Assembly (NCBI GenBank): GCA_947625125.1
Contig: CANQNF010000003.1
Location: forward strand, 85,064 to 149,063
Reading direction: 5' to 3'
Source: an uncultured Clostridia bacterium
GTDB lineage: Bacteria; Bacillota; Clostridia; Oscillospirales; Ruminococcaceae
DNA: 64,000 nucleotides
Of the stretch, positions 42,286 through 51,360 are shown one piece after another. How positions within the stretch are numbered: position 1 is the stretch's first letter; each line of letters starts with the position of its first letter. The position numbers and the translations under genes are program-made. Under the pieces are notes generated by a model. The model worked only from the letters and a program-made list of their open reading frames with translations. It was not told the origin of the DNA and did no database searches.

Positions 42286-44421
42286 TTACTGCTTGTTCTT
42301 TTTGGCGGCCATGTCGATAAGGGCGTCCTTGCGGCTGAGGTTTATTCTGCCCTGGTCGTCGATCTCAACGACCTTGACGATTATCTCGTCGCCGATGGAA
42401 ACAACGTCCTCGACCTTTTCAACGCGGTGCATGTCGAGCTTCGAGATATGGACCATGCCGTCCATGCCCGGGACTATCTCGACAAATGCGCCGAAGTTCA
42501 TAAGCCTTACGACCTTGCCGCGATAGATGGAGCCGATCTCGGGGCCGTTCGCGATAGTGTTGACAATGTCTATAACCGCTCTTGCATTGTCGGCGTTAAG
42601 ACCGCTGACATAAACCGCGCCGTCGTCCTCAACATCGATCTTGACGTCGAAGTCGGCCTGGAGCTTCTGGATGACCTTGCCGGACTTGCCGATGACGTCG
42701 CCGATCTTATCGACGGGAACTCTTGTATTGAACATCTTGGGAGCCCACTTGGAGACCTCCGGCCTCGGCTCTGCGATAGCCTTGGCCATTATTTCGTCAA
42801 GAATATAGTCGCGGGCCTTGTGGGTCTTGGCGAACGCCTCCTCGATTATTTCATAGGTCAGGCCGTCGACCTTGATATCGACCTGGATGGCGGTGATGCC
42901 CTTGTGGGTGCCGCCGACCTTGAAGTCCATGTCGCCGAAGAAGTCTTCAAGACCCTGGATGTCGACCATCGTCTGGAAACTGCCGTCGTCGCGGGTTATA
43001 AGGCCGCAGGAGATGCCTGCAACGGGGGCCTTTATCGGAACGCCGGCGTCCATAAGGGCGAGAGTGGAGCCGCAGATGGAGCCCTGAGAAGTAGAACCGT
43101 TGGAGGACAGGACCTCGGACACGACTCTTATTGCATACGGGAAGTCGTCGGTAGAGGGAAGAACAGGAACCAAAGCCTTTTCGGCAAGAGCTCCGTGGCC
43201 TATTTCACGTCTTCCGGGACCGCGTGAGGGCTTGGTCTCGCCGACAGAGTAGCTCGGGAAGTTGTAGTGGTGCATGTAGCGCTTCTCTTCCTCGTCGTCG
43301 ATGCCGTCGAGCTTCTGGGAGTCGCTGACAGGGCCTAAAGTAACGATGGAGAGAACCTGGGTCTGGCCTCTTGTGAACATGCCCGAGCCGTGGACGCGCG
43401 GGACAACTCCGACTTCGGCTGCAAGAGGACGGATCTGGTCGAGGGCTCTGCCGTCGACGCGCTTGCCCTCGTAGAGCCAGTTTCTGACTATCTTCTTCTG
43501 GAGTTTGTAGATGCACTCGTCTATCATGGCAAGTTGCTCGGGATACTGCTCGTCAAATTTCTCGTGGATGGCGTCCTTGATGGGCTGTAACATCGCCTCG
43601 CGGACGTTCTTATCATCGGTGTCGAGGGCTTTCTTGACGTCCTCGGCGGCCATCTCCTCGATGGCGTCAAAGAGATCGTGGTCGACCTCCATCGACTCGA
43701 ATTCAAACTTCGGCTTGCCGACCTCGGCCCTGATGCCGTTGATGAACTCTACCATCTTCTTTATCTCGGCATGACCGAGCTTGATGGCCTCGAGCATCTG
43801 ATCGTCGGGGACCTCGTCGGCGCCGGCTTCGATCATGACAATTTTTTCCATGGTGCCTGCGACGGTAAGATTAAGATGGCTTACGTTCTTCTGTGCCTGG
43901 GTGGGGTTGAGGATAAGCTCGCCGTCGACAAGGCCGACGTTTACGCCTGCGATGGGGCCTGCCCAGGGAATATCAGAAATGGAGATCGCGACCGAAGTAC
44001 CGAGCATGCCGGCAATTTCGGGGCTGCACTCGGGGTCGACCGAGAGGACTGTCATAACGACCGAAACATCGTTTCTCATGTCCTTGGGGAACAGCGGACG
44101 AATAGGACGGTCGACCATGCGGGATGTCAGAATCGCCTTGTCGGAGGGCTTGCCCTCGCGCTTAGTGAAGCTTCCGGGGATCTTGCCCACGGAGTACAGC
44201 TTCTCCTCAAAATCAACGGAAAGAGGGAAGAAGTCTACGCCCTCGCGGGGTTTTACGGAAGCGGTTACGTTTACCATGACGGTGGTCTCGCCGTAACGAA
44301 CCCAGCAGGAACCGTTTGCAAGCTCGCAGGTCTTGCCTGTCTCAACGATAAGCGGACGGCCTGCAAAGGTCGTTTCAAACTTTCTGTAGCGGTCGAACTG
44401 TTTGATTTCGGACATTGCCAT
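42286..44421 (-). CDS. pnp: Polyribonucleotide nucleotidyltransferase
   Basis: Phosphorolytic 3'-5' exoribonuclease and RNA-degradation enzyme. It has 711 residues: two RNase PH domains with an all-helical domain between, a KH domain (VPVDKIGDVIGKSGKVIQ) and an S1 domain (IYRGKVVRLMNFGAFVEI). The start is ATG 44421, with AGGAGG ten bases upstream; the upstream open frame of 29 codons overlaps a structured leader and is not used. It follows rpsO, the classical pair. Confidence 0.97.
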   Translation of the reverse strand: MAMSEIKQFDRYRKFETTFAGRPLIVETGKTCELANGSCWVRYGETTVMVNVTASVKPREGVDFFPLSVDFEEKLYSVGKIPGSFTKREGKPSDKAILTSRMVDRPIRPLFPKDMRNDVSVVMTVLSVDPECSPEIAGMLGTSVAISISDIPWAGPIAGVNVGLVDGELILNPTQAQKNVSHLNLTVAGTMEKIVMIEAGADEVPDDQMLEAIKLGHAEIKKMVEFINGIRAEVGKPKFEFESMEVDHDLFDAIEEMAAEDVKKALDTDDKNVREAMLQPIKDAIHEKFDEQYPEQLAMIDECIYKLQKKIVRNWLYEGKRVDGRALDQIRPLAAEVGVVPRVHGSGMFTRGQTQVLSIVTLGPVSDSQKLDGIDDEEEKRYMHHYNFPSYSVGETKPSRGPGRREIGHGALAEKALVPVLPSTDDFPYAIRVVSEVLSSNGSTSQGSICGSTLALMDAGVPIKAPVAGISCGLITRDDGSFQTMVDIQGLEDFFGDMDFKVGGTHKGITAIQVDIKVDGLTYEIIEEAFAKTHKARDYILDEIMAKAIAEPRPEVSKWAPKMFNTRVPVDKIGDVIGKSGKVIQKLQADFDVKIDVEDDGAVYVSGLNADNARAVIDIVNTIANGPEIGSIYRGKVVRLMNFGAFVEIVPGMDGMVHISKLDMHRVEKVEDVVSIGDEIIVKVVEIDDQGRINLSRKDALIDMAAKKNKQ

Positions 44422-44541
44422 TTTAAAAATTCCTCCTAAAAATTTTTGGGGAGTATTTTCGGCGCGCTTTAGCAATAAATTCAAATCCCCCGAAAACGAG
44501 GACCTCAACTTATTACTAAAAAACGTCCCGAAAATACCGTT

Positions 44542-44577
44542 TTGACATAGGCACAGGAAGCCCCATGCCTATGTCAA
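44542..44577 (-). promoter_or_regulatory. Perfect 12-bp hairpin between rpsO and pnp
   Basis: TTGACATAGGCA and TGCCTATGTCAA pair over 12 bp around a 12-base loop. A long-range GTATTTTCGG/CCGAAAATAC pairing lies between it and the pnp ribosome binding site. It could be a partial terminator after rpsO or a double-strand processing site used in pnp autoregulation, as RNase III/PNPase do in E. coli. Confidence 0.6.
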
Positions 44578-44588
44578 GAGTTAGCGCA

Positions 44589-44855
44589 TTACTTTCTTAA
44601 GCCGAGCTTTTCAACTATCGCTCTGTAGCGCTCGATATCGGTGCGCATAAGGTAGTTGAGAAGATTGCGGCGGCGGCCGACCATCTTAAGAAGACCTCTT
44701 CTGGAATGGTGGTCGTTCTTGTGGACCTTGAGGTGTTCGGTGAGATCGTTGATCCTCTTGGAGAGAATGGCGATCTGGACCTCGGGAGAGCCGGTATCGT
44801 TGGCGGACATTCTGTTAGCCTCGATGATAGCGGTCTTTTCTTCCTTTAAAAGCAT
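44589..44855 (-). CDS. rpsO: 30S ribosomal protein S15
   Basis: Small-subunit protein of 88 residues, starting [20 protein letters not shown]. It has the conserved core [19 protein letters not shown] and [20 protein letters not shown]. The start at ATG 44855 (AAGGGG upstream) gives the family length; the longer open frame from 44942 overlaps the leader. It is the first gene of rpsO-pnp. Confidence 0.97.
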   Translation of the reverse strand: MLLKEEKTAIIEANRMSANDTGSPEVQIAILSKRINDLTEHLKVHKNDHHSRRGLLKMVGRRRNLLNYLMRTDIERYRAIVEKLGLRK

Positions 44856-44977
44856 CTTTTTTACCCCTTTCTTTTTAATTTTTTCCACAAACATAGGCTG
44901 CGGCAGGTAAAATTCTCTTAAAAAGCTTTTCCCGCAGTCCAAGTATGAGGTTTTAAGCTGAACGCTCAGCTCCCCGT

Positions 44978-45006
44978 ATTATACCACAAAGACGAGCGTT
45001 TGTAAA
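44978..45006 (-). promoter_or_regulatory. Promoter of rpsO-pnp
   Basis: On the minus strand, TTTACA (45001-45006) and TATAAT (44978-44983) are spaced by 17 bp. A hairpin GAGCTGAGCGTTCAGCT lies just downstream in the leader. Confidence 0.8.
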
Positions 45007-45039
45007 GACTTTTTTGAAAAAATTTTTGCATAAATGAGG

Positions 45040-45530
45040 CGTGGGAGGATGGGCGGGGGTCTCCCCATCACTTGCAGGCGCTTGCCGACGCTAAAGTGCC
45101 TCTCCCCGCCCTCGCTCGCAAACGCTGCCGCGTTCGCTCGCTCGGGGCTTGTGCTGACCGATAGCTTTCGGGGACAACCCTTGCAGGGTTTTCCCCGAGC
45201 CCTTTTCCGAGGTGCGGCTCGCGCATTCGCGCTCACCGCATAGGGGACCCCCGGCGAGGGTCCCCTACGGCAAAACTGTCCACCGGACAGATTTTGCCTA
45301 CCCTCCTGCGCTTTTTTAGAACTCCGAAAACGATGCCTGACGGCATCCTTTTCGGAGTTTTAAGATTTCGCAGCCTGCGGGCTGCGACCAGGGAGAACTT
45401 GCGCTTAAAACTCTGCTCCAAAGCTCCAGCGAAGCTTTGGAGCAGCAAGTTTTTACGCAACTGTTCTACTGCCCTTGGACCCTGCGGCCTTTTGAGGAAA
45501 GGCCGGCGAAACCTTTTTAGATTTTTTATT
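45040..45530. repeat. Palindrome-rich non-coding island
   Basis: A gene-free stretch upstream of rpsO made of successive hairpins: 45241-45266 (TAGGGGACCC/GGGTCCCCTA), 45271-45296 (CAAAACTGTCC/GGACAGATTTTG), 45321-45358 (ACTCCGAAAA...TTTTCGGAGT), 45369-45386 (CGCAGCC/GGCTGCG) and 45413-45445 (a perfect 13-bp CTGCTCCAAAGCT stem). The CGCAGCCTGCGGGCTGCGAC unit recurs at 49107. Open frames on both strands mirror the palindromes and lack ribosome binding sites. Confidence 0.75.
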
Positions 45531-45555
45531 CATCAACCTTGCGTGAAAATTGACC

Positions 45556-46410
45556 TCATTCCAAATTCATCGCAAGCTTATACGCCGTGAGGGTGTTCTG
45601 CATGAGCATCGCCCTCGTCATCGGGCCTACCCCTCCCGGTACAGGCGTGATATAACTCGCCTTGTCCTTGACTGCTTCAAAATCTACGTCGCCGCAAAGC
45701 TTGCCGTTTTCGTCTCTGTTCATTCCGACGTCGATAACCACCGCTCCGTCCTTGACCATGTCCGCGCCGATAAGCTTCGCTTTTCCGACTGCTGCGACCA
45801 AAATATCGGCCTGCAAGGTCTCGGCTTTTAAATCTTTTGTTCTTGAGTGGCAGACTGTAACTGTGCCGTTTTCATGCAGCAAAAGCATTGCCATAGGCTT
45901 GCCGACAATATTTGAGCGGCCCACCACAACGCACTTTTTGCCGCCGACCGAGATACCCGTCGAATGTATAAGCTCCATCACTCCCGCAGGCGTGCAGGGA
46001 AGAAAATCGTACTCCCCTATCATTATCCTGCCGACGTTCTCGGGGTGAAACGCGTCGACGTCCTTTTTCGGGTCTATAAGATTTATCACGGCTCTCTCGT
46101 CAAGGTGCTTCGGCAGAGGAAGCTGGCACAAAATGCCGTGAACGCTGCTGTCGGCGTTCAAATTTTTCACAAGCGCTTCAAGCTCTTCCTGAGTCGTAGA
46201 AGCCGGCAGGATATGCTCAAAAGACTTAAAACCGACCTCTGCGCAGTCCTTGGACTTGTTTCTTACGTACACTGCCGAGGCCGGGTCGTCTCCGACCAAA
46301 ATCACCGCAAGACCGGGAGTCACGCCTGTTTTTTCTATGAGTAAAGACGTCTCCTCTTTTATGCGGGCGCGGGTGTCGGCCGCAATTTGTTTTCCGTCAA
46401 TTATTTTCAT
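45556..46410 (-). CDS. folD: Bifunctional methylenetetrahydrofolate dehydrogenase/cyclohydrolase
   Basis: One-carbon metabolism enzyme, 284 residues. Catalytic and signature blocks are visible: [28 protein letters not shown], and [16 protein letters not shown], plus the C-terminal [16 protein letters not shown]. Its start overlaps the end of lgt by 14 bases. Confidence 0.97.
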   Translation of the reverse strand: MKIIDGKQIAADTRARIKEETSLLIEKTGVTPGLAVILVGDDPASAVYVRNKSKDCAEVGFKSFEHILPASTTQEELEALVKNLNADSSVHGILCQLPLPKHLDERAVINLIDPKKDVDAFHPENVGRIMIGEYDFLPCTPAGVMELIHSTGISVGGKKCVVVGRSNIVGKPMAMLLLHENGTVTVCHSRTKDLKAETLQADILVAAVGKAKLIGADMVKDGAVVIDVGMNRDENGKLCGDVDFEAVKDKASYITPVPGGVGPMTRAMLMQNTLTAYKLAMNLE

Positions 46411-47557
46411 CGGGCGTATCCTCCTTTTCTTCGGGTTCGGTCATGTCTTCTGCCGCAGGCTCTTCGGCGGAATCCTCCTCGGGAACGGTTTCGGATTCTT
46501 CATTCGTCTCGGTCTCGGCAAGGATATGCTCCGAAAGCTCGGCGTTTTTGTCTACCTTTTTATTTTTTTCATCCTTAAGCTTTAAAAGAGAAATCGATTC
46601 GTCGGAATTGCAGTACAGCCTGAGGCCGTTCTTTTTGACTGAAATATAATTGATAATCAGCATGACTACCGAGAACAGCACGCAGGTGCCGGCGACGAGC
46701 TGGGATACCTTAAAGGGCGTTCCGGGAATGTAGAGGCTGTCGGTCCTCAAGGCTTCTATCCAGAATCTGCCCGCTCCGTACCATCCTATATATAAGAGGA
46801 ACATTTCGCCGTCGAATTTACGGAATTTTTTCGAGTAGATGTGAAGCGCTATAAAGCCGATTATGCACCAAAGCGATTCGTATAAGAAGCACGGATGAGC
46901 GACCATCGTAGTAGCACGGTTGGTGATTATGCTCGTGTTCTCGGGATAGTAGAAGAAGTAGAGGTAGTTGATTATCGAATTTGAGGTCATTCCCCAAGGG
47001 AGGGTCGTCGCGCTGCCGAAAGCCTCCTGGTTGAAGAAGTTGCCCCATCTGCCTATCGACTGGCCTATAAGAAGCCCGAGGCCGGCAAGGTCGAGCATCG
47101 GAAGAAGCCTTACCTTTCTCATTTTGGCGACTATCGCTCCGAAAATAAGCGCGCCTATGACCCCGCCGTAGATGGCAAGACCGCCGTCGCGTATCCTCAA
47201 AACCGCAGCAATGTCAAGGCCGCCCTCGTCCGTCAGGTAATGCGGCAGACTGAAAATAACATAGTATGCCCTTGCGCCGATTATTCCGCCGATAAGGCCG
47301 CAGAGTATCACGTCCATGACCCTGTCGTTGTCAAGGCCGAACGAACGGCTTCTTGCCGTGACGTAAACGACTGCAAGAAGCATGCCGAGCGCGATCAGAA
47401 AACCGTACCAGTAGATCTCTATAGAATTTCCCCCGAACCACGGTATCGTGAATATTACGTTGTTGATTTTAAGGCCGTTGGGGAACAGCCAGTCGCAGTA
47501 GGGAAAATATATCACGTCCTGCGTTTCAAGAATCTCTCTTACAAAATCCTGCGTCAT
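46397..47557 (-). CDS. lgt: Prolipoprotein diacylglyceryl transferase with acidic tail
   Basis: Integral membrane enzyme that attaches diacylglycerol to the lipobox cysteine of prelipoproteins, several of which are encoded in this window. The family signature [14 protein letters not shown] and seven hydrophobic segments are present. The 386 residues exceed the usual 260-290. The extra C-terminal 90 residues are Lys-rich then almost purely Glu/Asp/Ala ([20 protein letters not shown]) and probably cytoplasmic and disordered. It is followed by folD (14-base overlap). Confidence 0.95.
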   Translation of the reverse strand: MTQDFVREILETQDVIYFPYCDWLFPNGLKINNVIFTIPWFGGNSIEIYWYGFLIALGMLLAVVYVTARSRSFGLDNDRVMDVILCGLIGGIIGARAYYVIFSLPHYLTDEGGLDIAAVLRIRDGGLAIYGGVIGALIFGAIVAKMRKVRLLPMLDLAGLGLLIGQSIGRWGNFFNQEAFGSATTLPWGMTSNSIINYLYFFYYPENTSIITNRATTMVAHPCFLYESLWCIIGFIALHIYSKKFRKFDGEMFLLYIGWYGAGRFWIEALRTDSLYIPGTPFKVSQLVAGTCVLFSVVMLIINYISVKKNGLRLYCNSDESISLLKLKDEKNKKVDKNAELSEHILAETETNEESETVPEEDSAEEPAAEDMTEPEEKEDTPDENN

Positions 47558-47601
47558 AATGTCCTCCGATTAAAACTAAGGTGAAAATTTGCACGTTTAT
47601 C

Positions 47602-47630
47602 AGTATAGCACATATCGATAAAAAATGCAA
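47602..47630 (-). promoter_or_regulatory. Promoter of lgt-folD
   Basis: On the minus strand, TTGCAT (47625-47630) and TATACT (47602-47607) are spaced by 17 bp, with the same ATATGTGC extended -10 as lepA. Confidence 0.8.
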
Positions 47631-47653
47631 TATCAAAGAAAAGAGATATAAAA

Positions 47654-48709
47654 TTACTCTACAGACAGATAGACTACGTTTAAATCCACGCCGCTTAAGT
47701 CTCGCCGCTCTATGCCGCATAAAAGAAGATAACAGGAGTCGGGCTTATCGTCAGGGCCGTCGGGTTCGTCTGCCGAGACGGAAGCGTAGATCTGGAGATT
47801 ATTTACAAATACCTCGCTCAGCTCGGGCTCATCCTCGCCTTTGCATGGAATTATCATCGCCAATAAAACATATCTTTCGCAGATGTCCCAGCTGTAAAGA
47901 GTGCCTATTTTGTCGCGGAAATTGCTGTCTAAATCGTACAAATCCTTGTTCTGGTCGTAGAAGAACACCAGCTCGTCGTAGCCGTCTATCGCGTCGACGA
48001 CAACGTCGGGAGTATCGGTGAGGGCGTCCGCACGGTAGACAAATGACGTGAATTCGGGATAATAGAGCCTGAACAGGTCCGCGTCATATGCAGAGTTGTT
48101 TTCGCTGTCGACAACGTCGGTGAATTCGATATTTATGGGCAGTCCGTATACCCCATCGAAGCAGCCCTTTGGACCTGTGAACAGAAGATGATACTCGGTG
48201 TCAAGAAGCGGAGAAGCCTCGGGTTGGTGGCGGGTTATGCGGAACCTGACCTCGCTGTCGGAAATCTCAATAGGCTCGGCGGTGTGGTTAATATAACTTG
48301 ACGGCTCGTCTATCACAAGCGCTAAGACGTCGCCTGTCCTGAAAAATTCGTCGTCAAAGGACGCCATGTCGGTGGTGAACTGCTGGGCGTAGATATGGTC
48401 CGCCTGGGTGGAGTCGTAATAGCTCTCCACGTCGGCATAGCTTGTAAAAACTCTCAGAAGCGGCAGACCTCGCTGCGAAGCTGTGGCATGGCCGGTGTAC
48501 ATGGTTAGATAGCTGCCGAAAAGCTCTCCCACCGAGCGCACGCCGTTTACCGTCGGTACGGCAGGCTCCTCCGGAAGCGTTTCGAGAGATACGGAGGCAG
48601 TTTCATCGGGAAATTCCGCGATGGTCTTTCCGCATGACGAAAGCGTCAGCGCAAGCAGTATCATGGCGAGAGCCGCAAACAGGATATGAAATTTTTCCGT
48701 AGTACGCAC
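47654..48709 (-). CDS. Lipoprotein of unknown function
   Basis: Protein of 351 residues with a lipoprotein signal peptide (LTLSSCGKT, lipid cysteine at about 26). The mature part is acidic and beta-rich, with no motif I recognise (PLLRVFTSYADVESYYDS, ISDSEVRFRITRHQ). It is presumably anchored outside the membrane. It is a single gene with its own promoter, upstream of lgt on the same strand. Confidence 0.8.
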   Translation of the reverse strand: MRTTEKFHILFAALAMILLALTLSSCGKTIAEFPDETASVSLETLPEEPAVPTVNGVRSVGELFGSYLTMYTGHATASQRGLPLLRVFTSYADVESYYDSTQADHIYAQQFTTDMASFDDEFFRTGDVLALVIDEPSSYINHTAEPIEISDSEVRFRITRHQPEASPLLDTEYHLLFTGPKGCFDGVYGLPINIEFTDVVDSENNSAYDADLFRLYYPEFTSFVYRADALTDTPDVVVDAIDGYDELVFFYDQNKDLYDLDSNFRDKIGTLYSWDICERYVLLAMIIPCKGEDEPELSEVFVNNLQIYASVSADEPDGPDDKPDSCYLLLCGIERRDLSGVDLNVVYLSVE

Positions 48710-48754
48710 CCTCCCCGTATTATTCCGAGCTTATTTTTGGCGATAATTATTGTA

Positions 48755-48783
48755 ATTATAACACAGCGGGATAAAAAAGTCAA
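48755..48783 (-). promoter_or_regulatory. Promoter of the lipoprotein gene
   Basis: On the minus strand, TTGACT (48778-48783) and TATAAT (48755-48760) are spaced by 17 bp. Confidence 0.82.
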
Positions 48784-48802
48784 TGAGGCATGACAAATGT
48801 GG

Positions 48803-49330
48803 AGTGGCTAAAGCGGCCACATTTAAATGAAAAGGGAGAAGCGAAAAGCGTTTAGTAACGGCAAGTCGTCCTGCAAATAATTTTTATAATGTGGGTGGTT
48901 CGGCCACTCCCTTGCAAATGGGGAGTGCCCAAACCGCCCTCATTATAATAATTCATGGTTTGATGATTAAAGGTTCGCAGCTCCTGTTGGAGCTGCGTAT
49001 CACAAGGGGACGCCCTCACTTGCAGGGCGTCCCCTCTTGAAAAAATAGCCCGCCGGGCTATTTTTTCAATTCAGCCCTTGCGGAGCGCCTCCGTGTAGAA
49101 AATTTCGCAGCCTGCGGGCTGCGACAAGGGTCTCCGCCCCTTGACCCTGCAAGCCCTTTGAAAAGGGCTTGATCCTAAACTTTTATATTATGTGGTCAGA
49201 ACGGACACTCCCCCCACCCCCGGGAGTGTCCAAACCGCCCACATTAAAAAATATTTTTAGATGCTGACTTGCCGTTACTAAACGCTTTTTACTTCTCCCT
49301 TTTCATTTAAATGTGGCCGCTTTAGCCACT
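48803..49330. repeat. Non-coding element with 65-bp terminal inverted repeats
   Basis: The ends 48803-48867 and 49266-49330 are inverted copies of 65 bp with only two mismatches. Each contains GTGGCTAAAGCGGCCAC and GTTTAGTAACGGCAAGTC. Inside are two 25-bp dispersed repeats (48921, 49222; copies of 3131) and hairpins at 48977-48996, 49006-49034 (11-bp stem), 49038-49068 (perfect 15-bp stem), 49107-49124 and 49151-49170. No ORF with a ribosome binding site is present. It looks like a MITE-like or composite palindromic element, at the border of the mobile region. Confidence 0.8.
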
Positions 49331-49358
49331 ACCTTGCAAATGGGACGGGGAAAGATTG

Positions 49359-49388
49359 TTAGACTACAATAGGGTCGTAATTGTTCAT
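49359..49388 (-). pseudogene. Start of a truncated gene downstream of the relaxase
   Basis: AAGGAGG followed by an ATG opens a frame of only nine codons (MNNYDPIVV) before a stop. The good ribosome binding site just after the relaxase suggests the first codons of a lost mobilisation-region gene, cut near 49345-49358 where the dispersed-repeat sequence begins. It could also be chance. Confidence 0.35.
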
Positions 49389-49398
49389 GTTGTCCTCC

Positions 49399-50981
49399 TT
49401 AAATTTCTTGTGTTTGGTCTTTGGCTTTATTTGATTCGTCGTGCAGTGTTCTGTCGATGTTATCTGCAATCGTTTGCAGCCGTTTGGCCTCACCACGTTT
49501 TTCGCGAAGTTTCTCATACAGTTCATTCTGCCGAGAGGTCAGCCGTTCAATGTCGGTTTGCAAAGTCTTATGGCTTGGTATTTTTGTTATGCCGTGTTCG
49601 GCAAAGTACCGCTTCGCCGAATCCATAATGATAAATTCGCTTTCATGCTGCTTTCGGAATTCCTCCCTCGCTCGGTCGGACTTCAAAGTTTTATACTCTT
49701 CCCGAATCGGCTTTGTATTTGCATAAGCAAGCACGCGTTTCTGAAGTTCCTTTTTACCATAAAGCCCAGTCTCGACAGCCTTGAGTGCCTCCCTACAATC
49801 ACGCTCATCTGCTTTTGCAATGGCAATAGCATTTTGCAAATCTTCAAGCGACTTAAAACCATACCTTTCAAGCTCGGCAAGGCTCTTTGCCGACTGCTTA
49901 AGGTTGAAAACTTTTGCCCAATGCTCGAACCCCGCGCCCTTTTCTGGCGTTACATCGACCATGCGCGAAATACTGTCATGATAAGTGTCGATTTTCGCAT
50001 TTTTTGCTGTCTGTAATCGGTCAAGAATACTCGGTCGAGAAGATATGCTTTGCTCTCCGTTTCGCTTCAACTGTCGCGATTTCTGCTCTATGACAGCATT
50101 TATTGCGACAAGGTCAAAGTCATCGCCTAACCGTCTGGCAGTAATAGGTTTGGTGCGGTCTGACGATAGCTTAGCCGCCCTCGGCTCTGCTTGACGGTCA
50201 CGCCCTCGCGGGAAAGTAACTTTGCAAAATCCTCAAAATCGGTCGCGGCTTCAAGTGCTTTTCTAATCGTCTGTCGCAGCCTTTCTTTGTCTGTTTCAAA
50301 CTTTGTAGGTTTGCCACTTTCAGACAATTCATTTTGTCCGCGACGTTTCGCCCAGTATTCGCCCTCAGTCACTCGCTCGCCACTTTCACCCAAAAGGTCA
50401 ATTTGATACAATCCCTCGCGTTGGCACATTTCCATAACTTCGGCACGGAAATAGTTCATCGCCGCTTCGGTACAGCGGTGCTTGCAGCCTGCGCGCGTAT
50501 CCGCAGGACGATCCATATACGGCAGGAGCGGAACATCTTCAATCCGCAGAGAATTGATAACGATATGACAATGAATGTTCCCGCTGCGATTGTGACCGTC
50601 GGCGTGGGTGCAAACGATGGCTTGATGTCCCGCGAAATGTTCGCGGCAAAACTGCTCGCCGAGAGCTTGTGCGCGGTCAACCGTCAGTCCATTCTCAGCG
50701 CTGTCATGCGGGTCAAAACTGATTATATAATGGTGCGACTTAACGTCGCCCCGACTGCGACTTTTGCCGTAATGCAGATTCGACTTCAAACAGGCGATTG
50801 CGAAATCATCATCGCCGCAATTTAAGGTCGCAAAGCGGCAGTTTTCGCGAGGGATCAGCCTACCGTTCTTGTCGAGGACAGGTTTGTTAGTGAACTCGTC
50901 GTGTTCAAACAACAGGTATTTCTCAGCGGCACCGTAATCTGCATTTTTATAGCTTAAATGTTTGAACGTCGCCAACCGCAT
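49399..50981 (-). pseudogene. Relaxase/mobilisation nuclease, broken by a frameshift
   Basis: The first frame (50127-50981) carries the relaxase domain with the HUH-type metal motif in GHNRSGNIHCHIVINS (about residues 128-143). It runs out at LSYRQTAPNLLLPDG. Read in another frame across 50165-50071, the protein continues SSDRTKPITARRLGDDFDL and VAINAVIEQKSRQLKRNGEQ, and joins the second frame (49399-50070), a long helical C-terminal domain. A one-base indel near 50150-50170 therefore splits a relaxase of about 525 residues. The C-terminal part may still be translated, but full mobilisation activity is unlikely. Confidence 0.85.
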
Positions 50982-51043
50982 CGCCTACCTTTTGCAAGAT
51001 TTCAAATTTTAGATCGGCGAGGTCGGCTATGGCGGCTCGGACA

Positions 51044-51346
51044 TCATTTGATAGCGAATTTGTACGGCGTGCCATGCTCATTTAAGAATCGTGCGATTTG
51101 GTTTAGATTCCCGCCGATTTTGCTAAGTTGGGCAGTCAGCGAACCGACAGCTGAAAGCAACTTTTCATTGACGGGAGAAACTGTGATGATTGGCTTGATA
51201 ACTGCATCATCAATAGCTCGACGGATAAATTCCGACTGGCTAATCCCACAAAACCTTGCGCGCTCAGTGAAGTCGGCGTATTCTTCATCATTCATCCGAG
51301 TTTTGACGACAACGCTGCGTTTGGGTGTGTTGTATTTCTTTGGCAT
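51044..51346 (-). CDS. mobC: Mobilisation accessory protein MobC
   Basis: Protein of 100 residues with a ribbon-helix-helix-type N-terminus (RSVVVKTRMNDEEYADFTERA) and the MobC signature LSKIGGNLNQIARFLN. MobC proteins help the relaxase open oriT. AAAGGAGG precedes the ATG, and the gene lies 62 bases upstream of the relaxase, the normal order. oriT is expected nearby, upstream of this gene or between the two. Confidence 0.9.
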   Translation of the reverse strand: MPKKYNTPKRSVVVKTRMNDEEYADFTERARFCGISQSEFIRRAIDDAVIKPIITVSPVNEKLLSAVGSLTAQLSKIGGNLNQIARFLNEHGTPYKFAIK

Positions 51347-51360
51347 ATAAAGCCTCCTTT

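Noticed and set aside
43678..44439. Long plus-strand frames antisense to pnp and other housekeeping genes
   Set aside because: They arise from the GC-skewed codon use of the true genes on the other strand and have no start signals.
45034..45590. Open frames on both strands in the 45-kb palindrome island
   Set aside because: Mirror-image translations of inverted repeats without start signals.
47581..48021. 146-codon plus-strand frame antisense to the lipoprotein gene
   Set aside because: A shadow of the lipoprotein frame; Arg/Cys-rich with no ribosome binding site.
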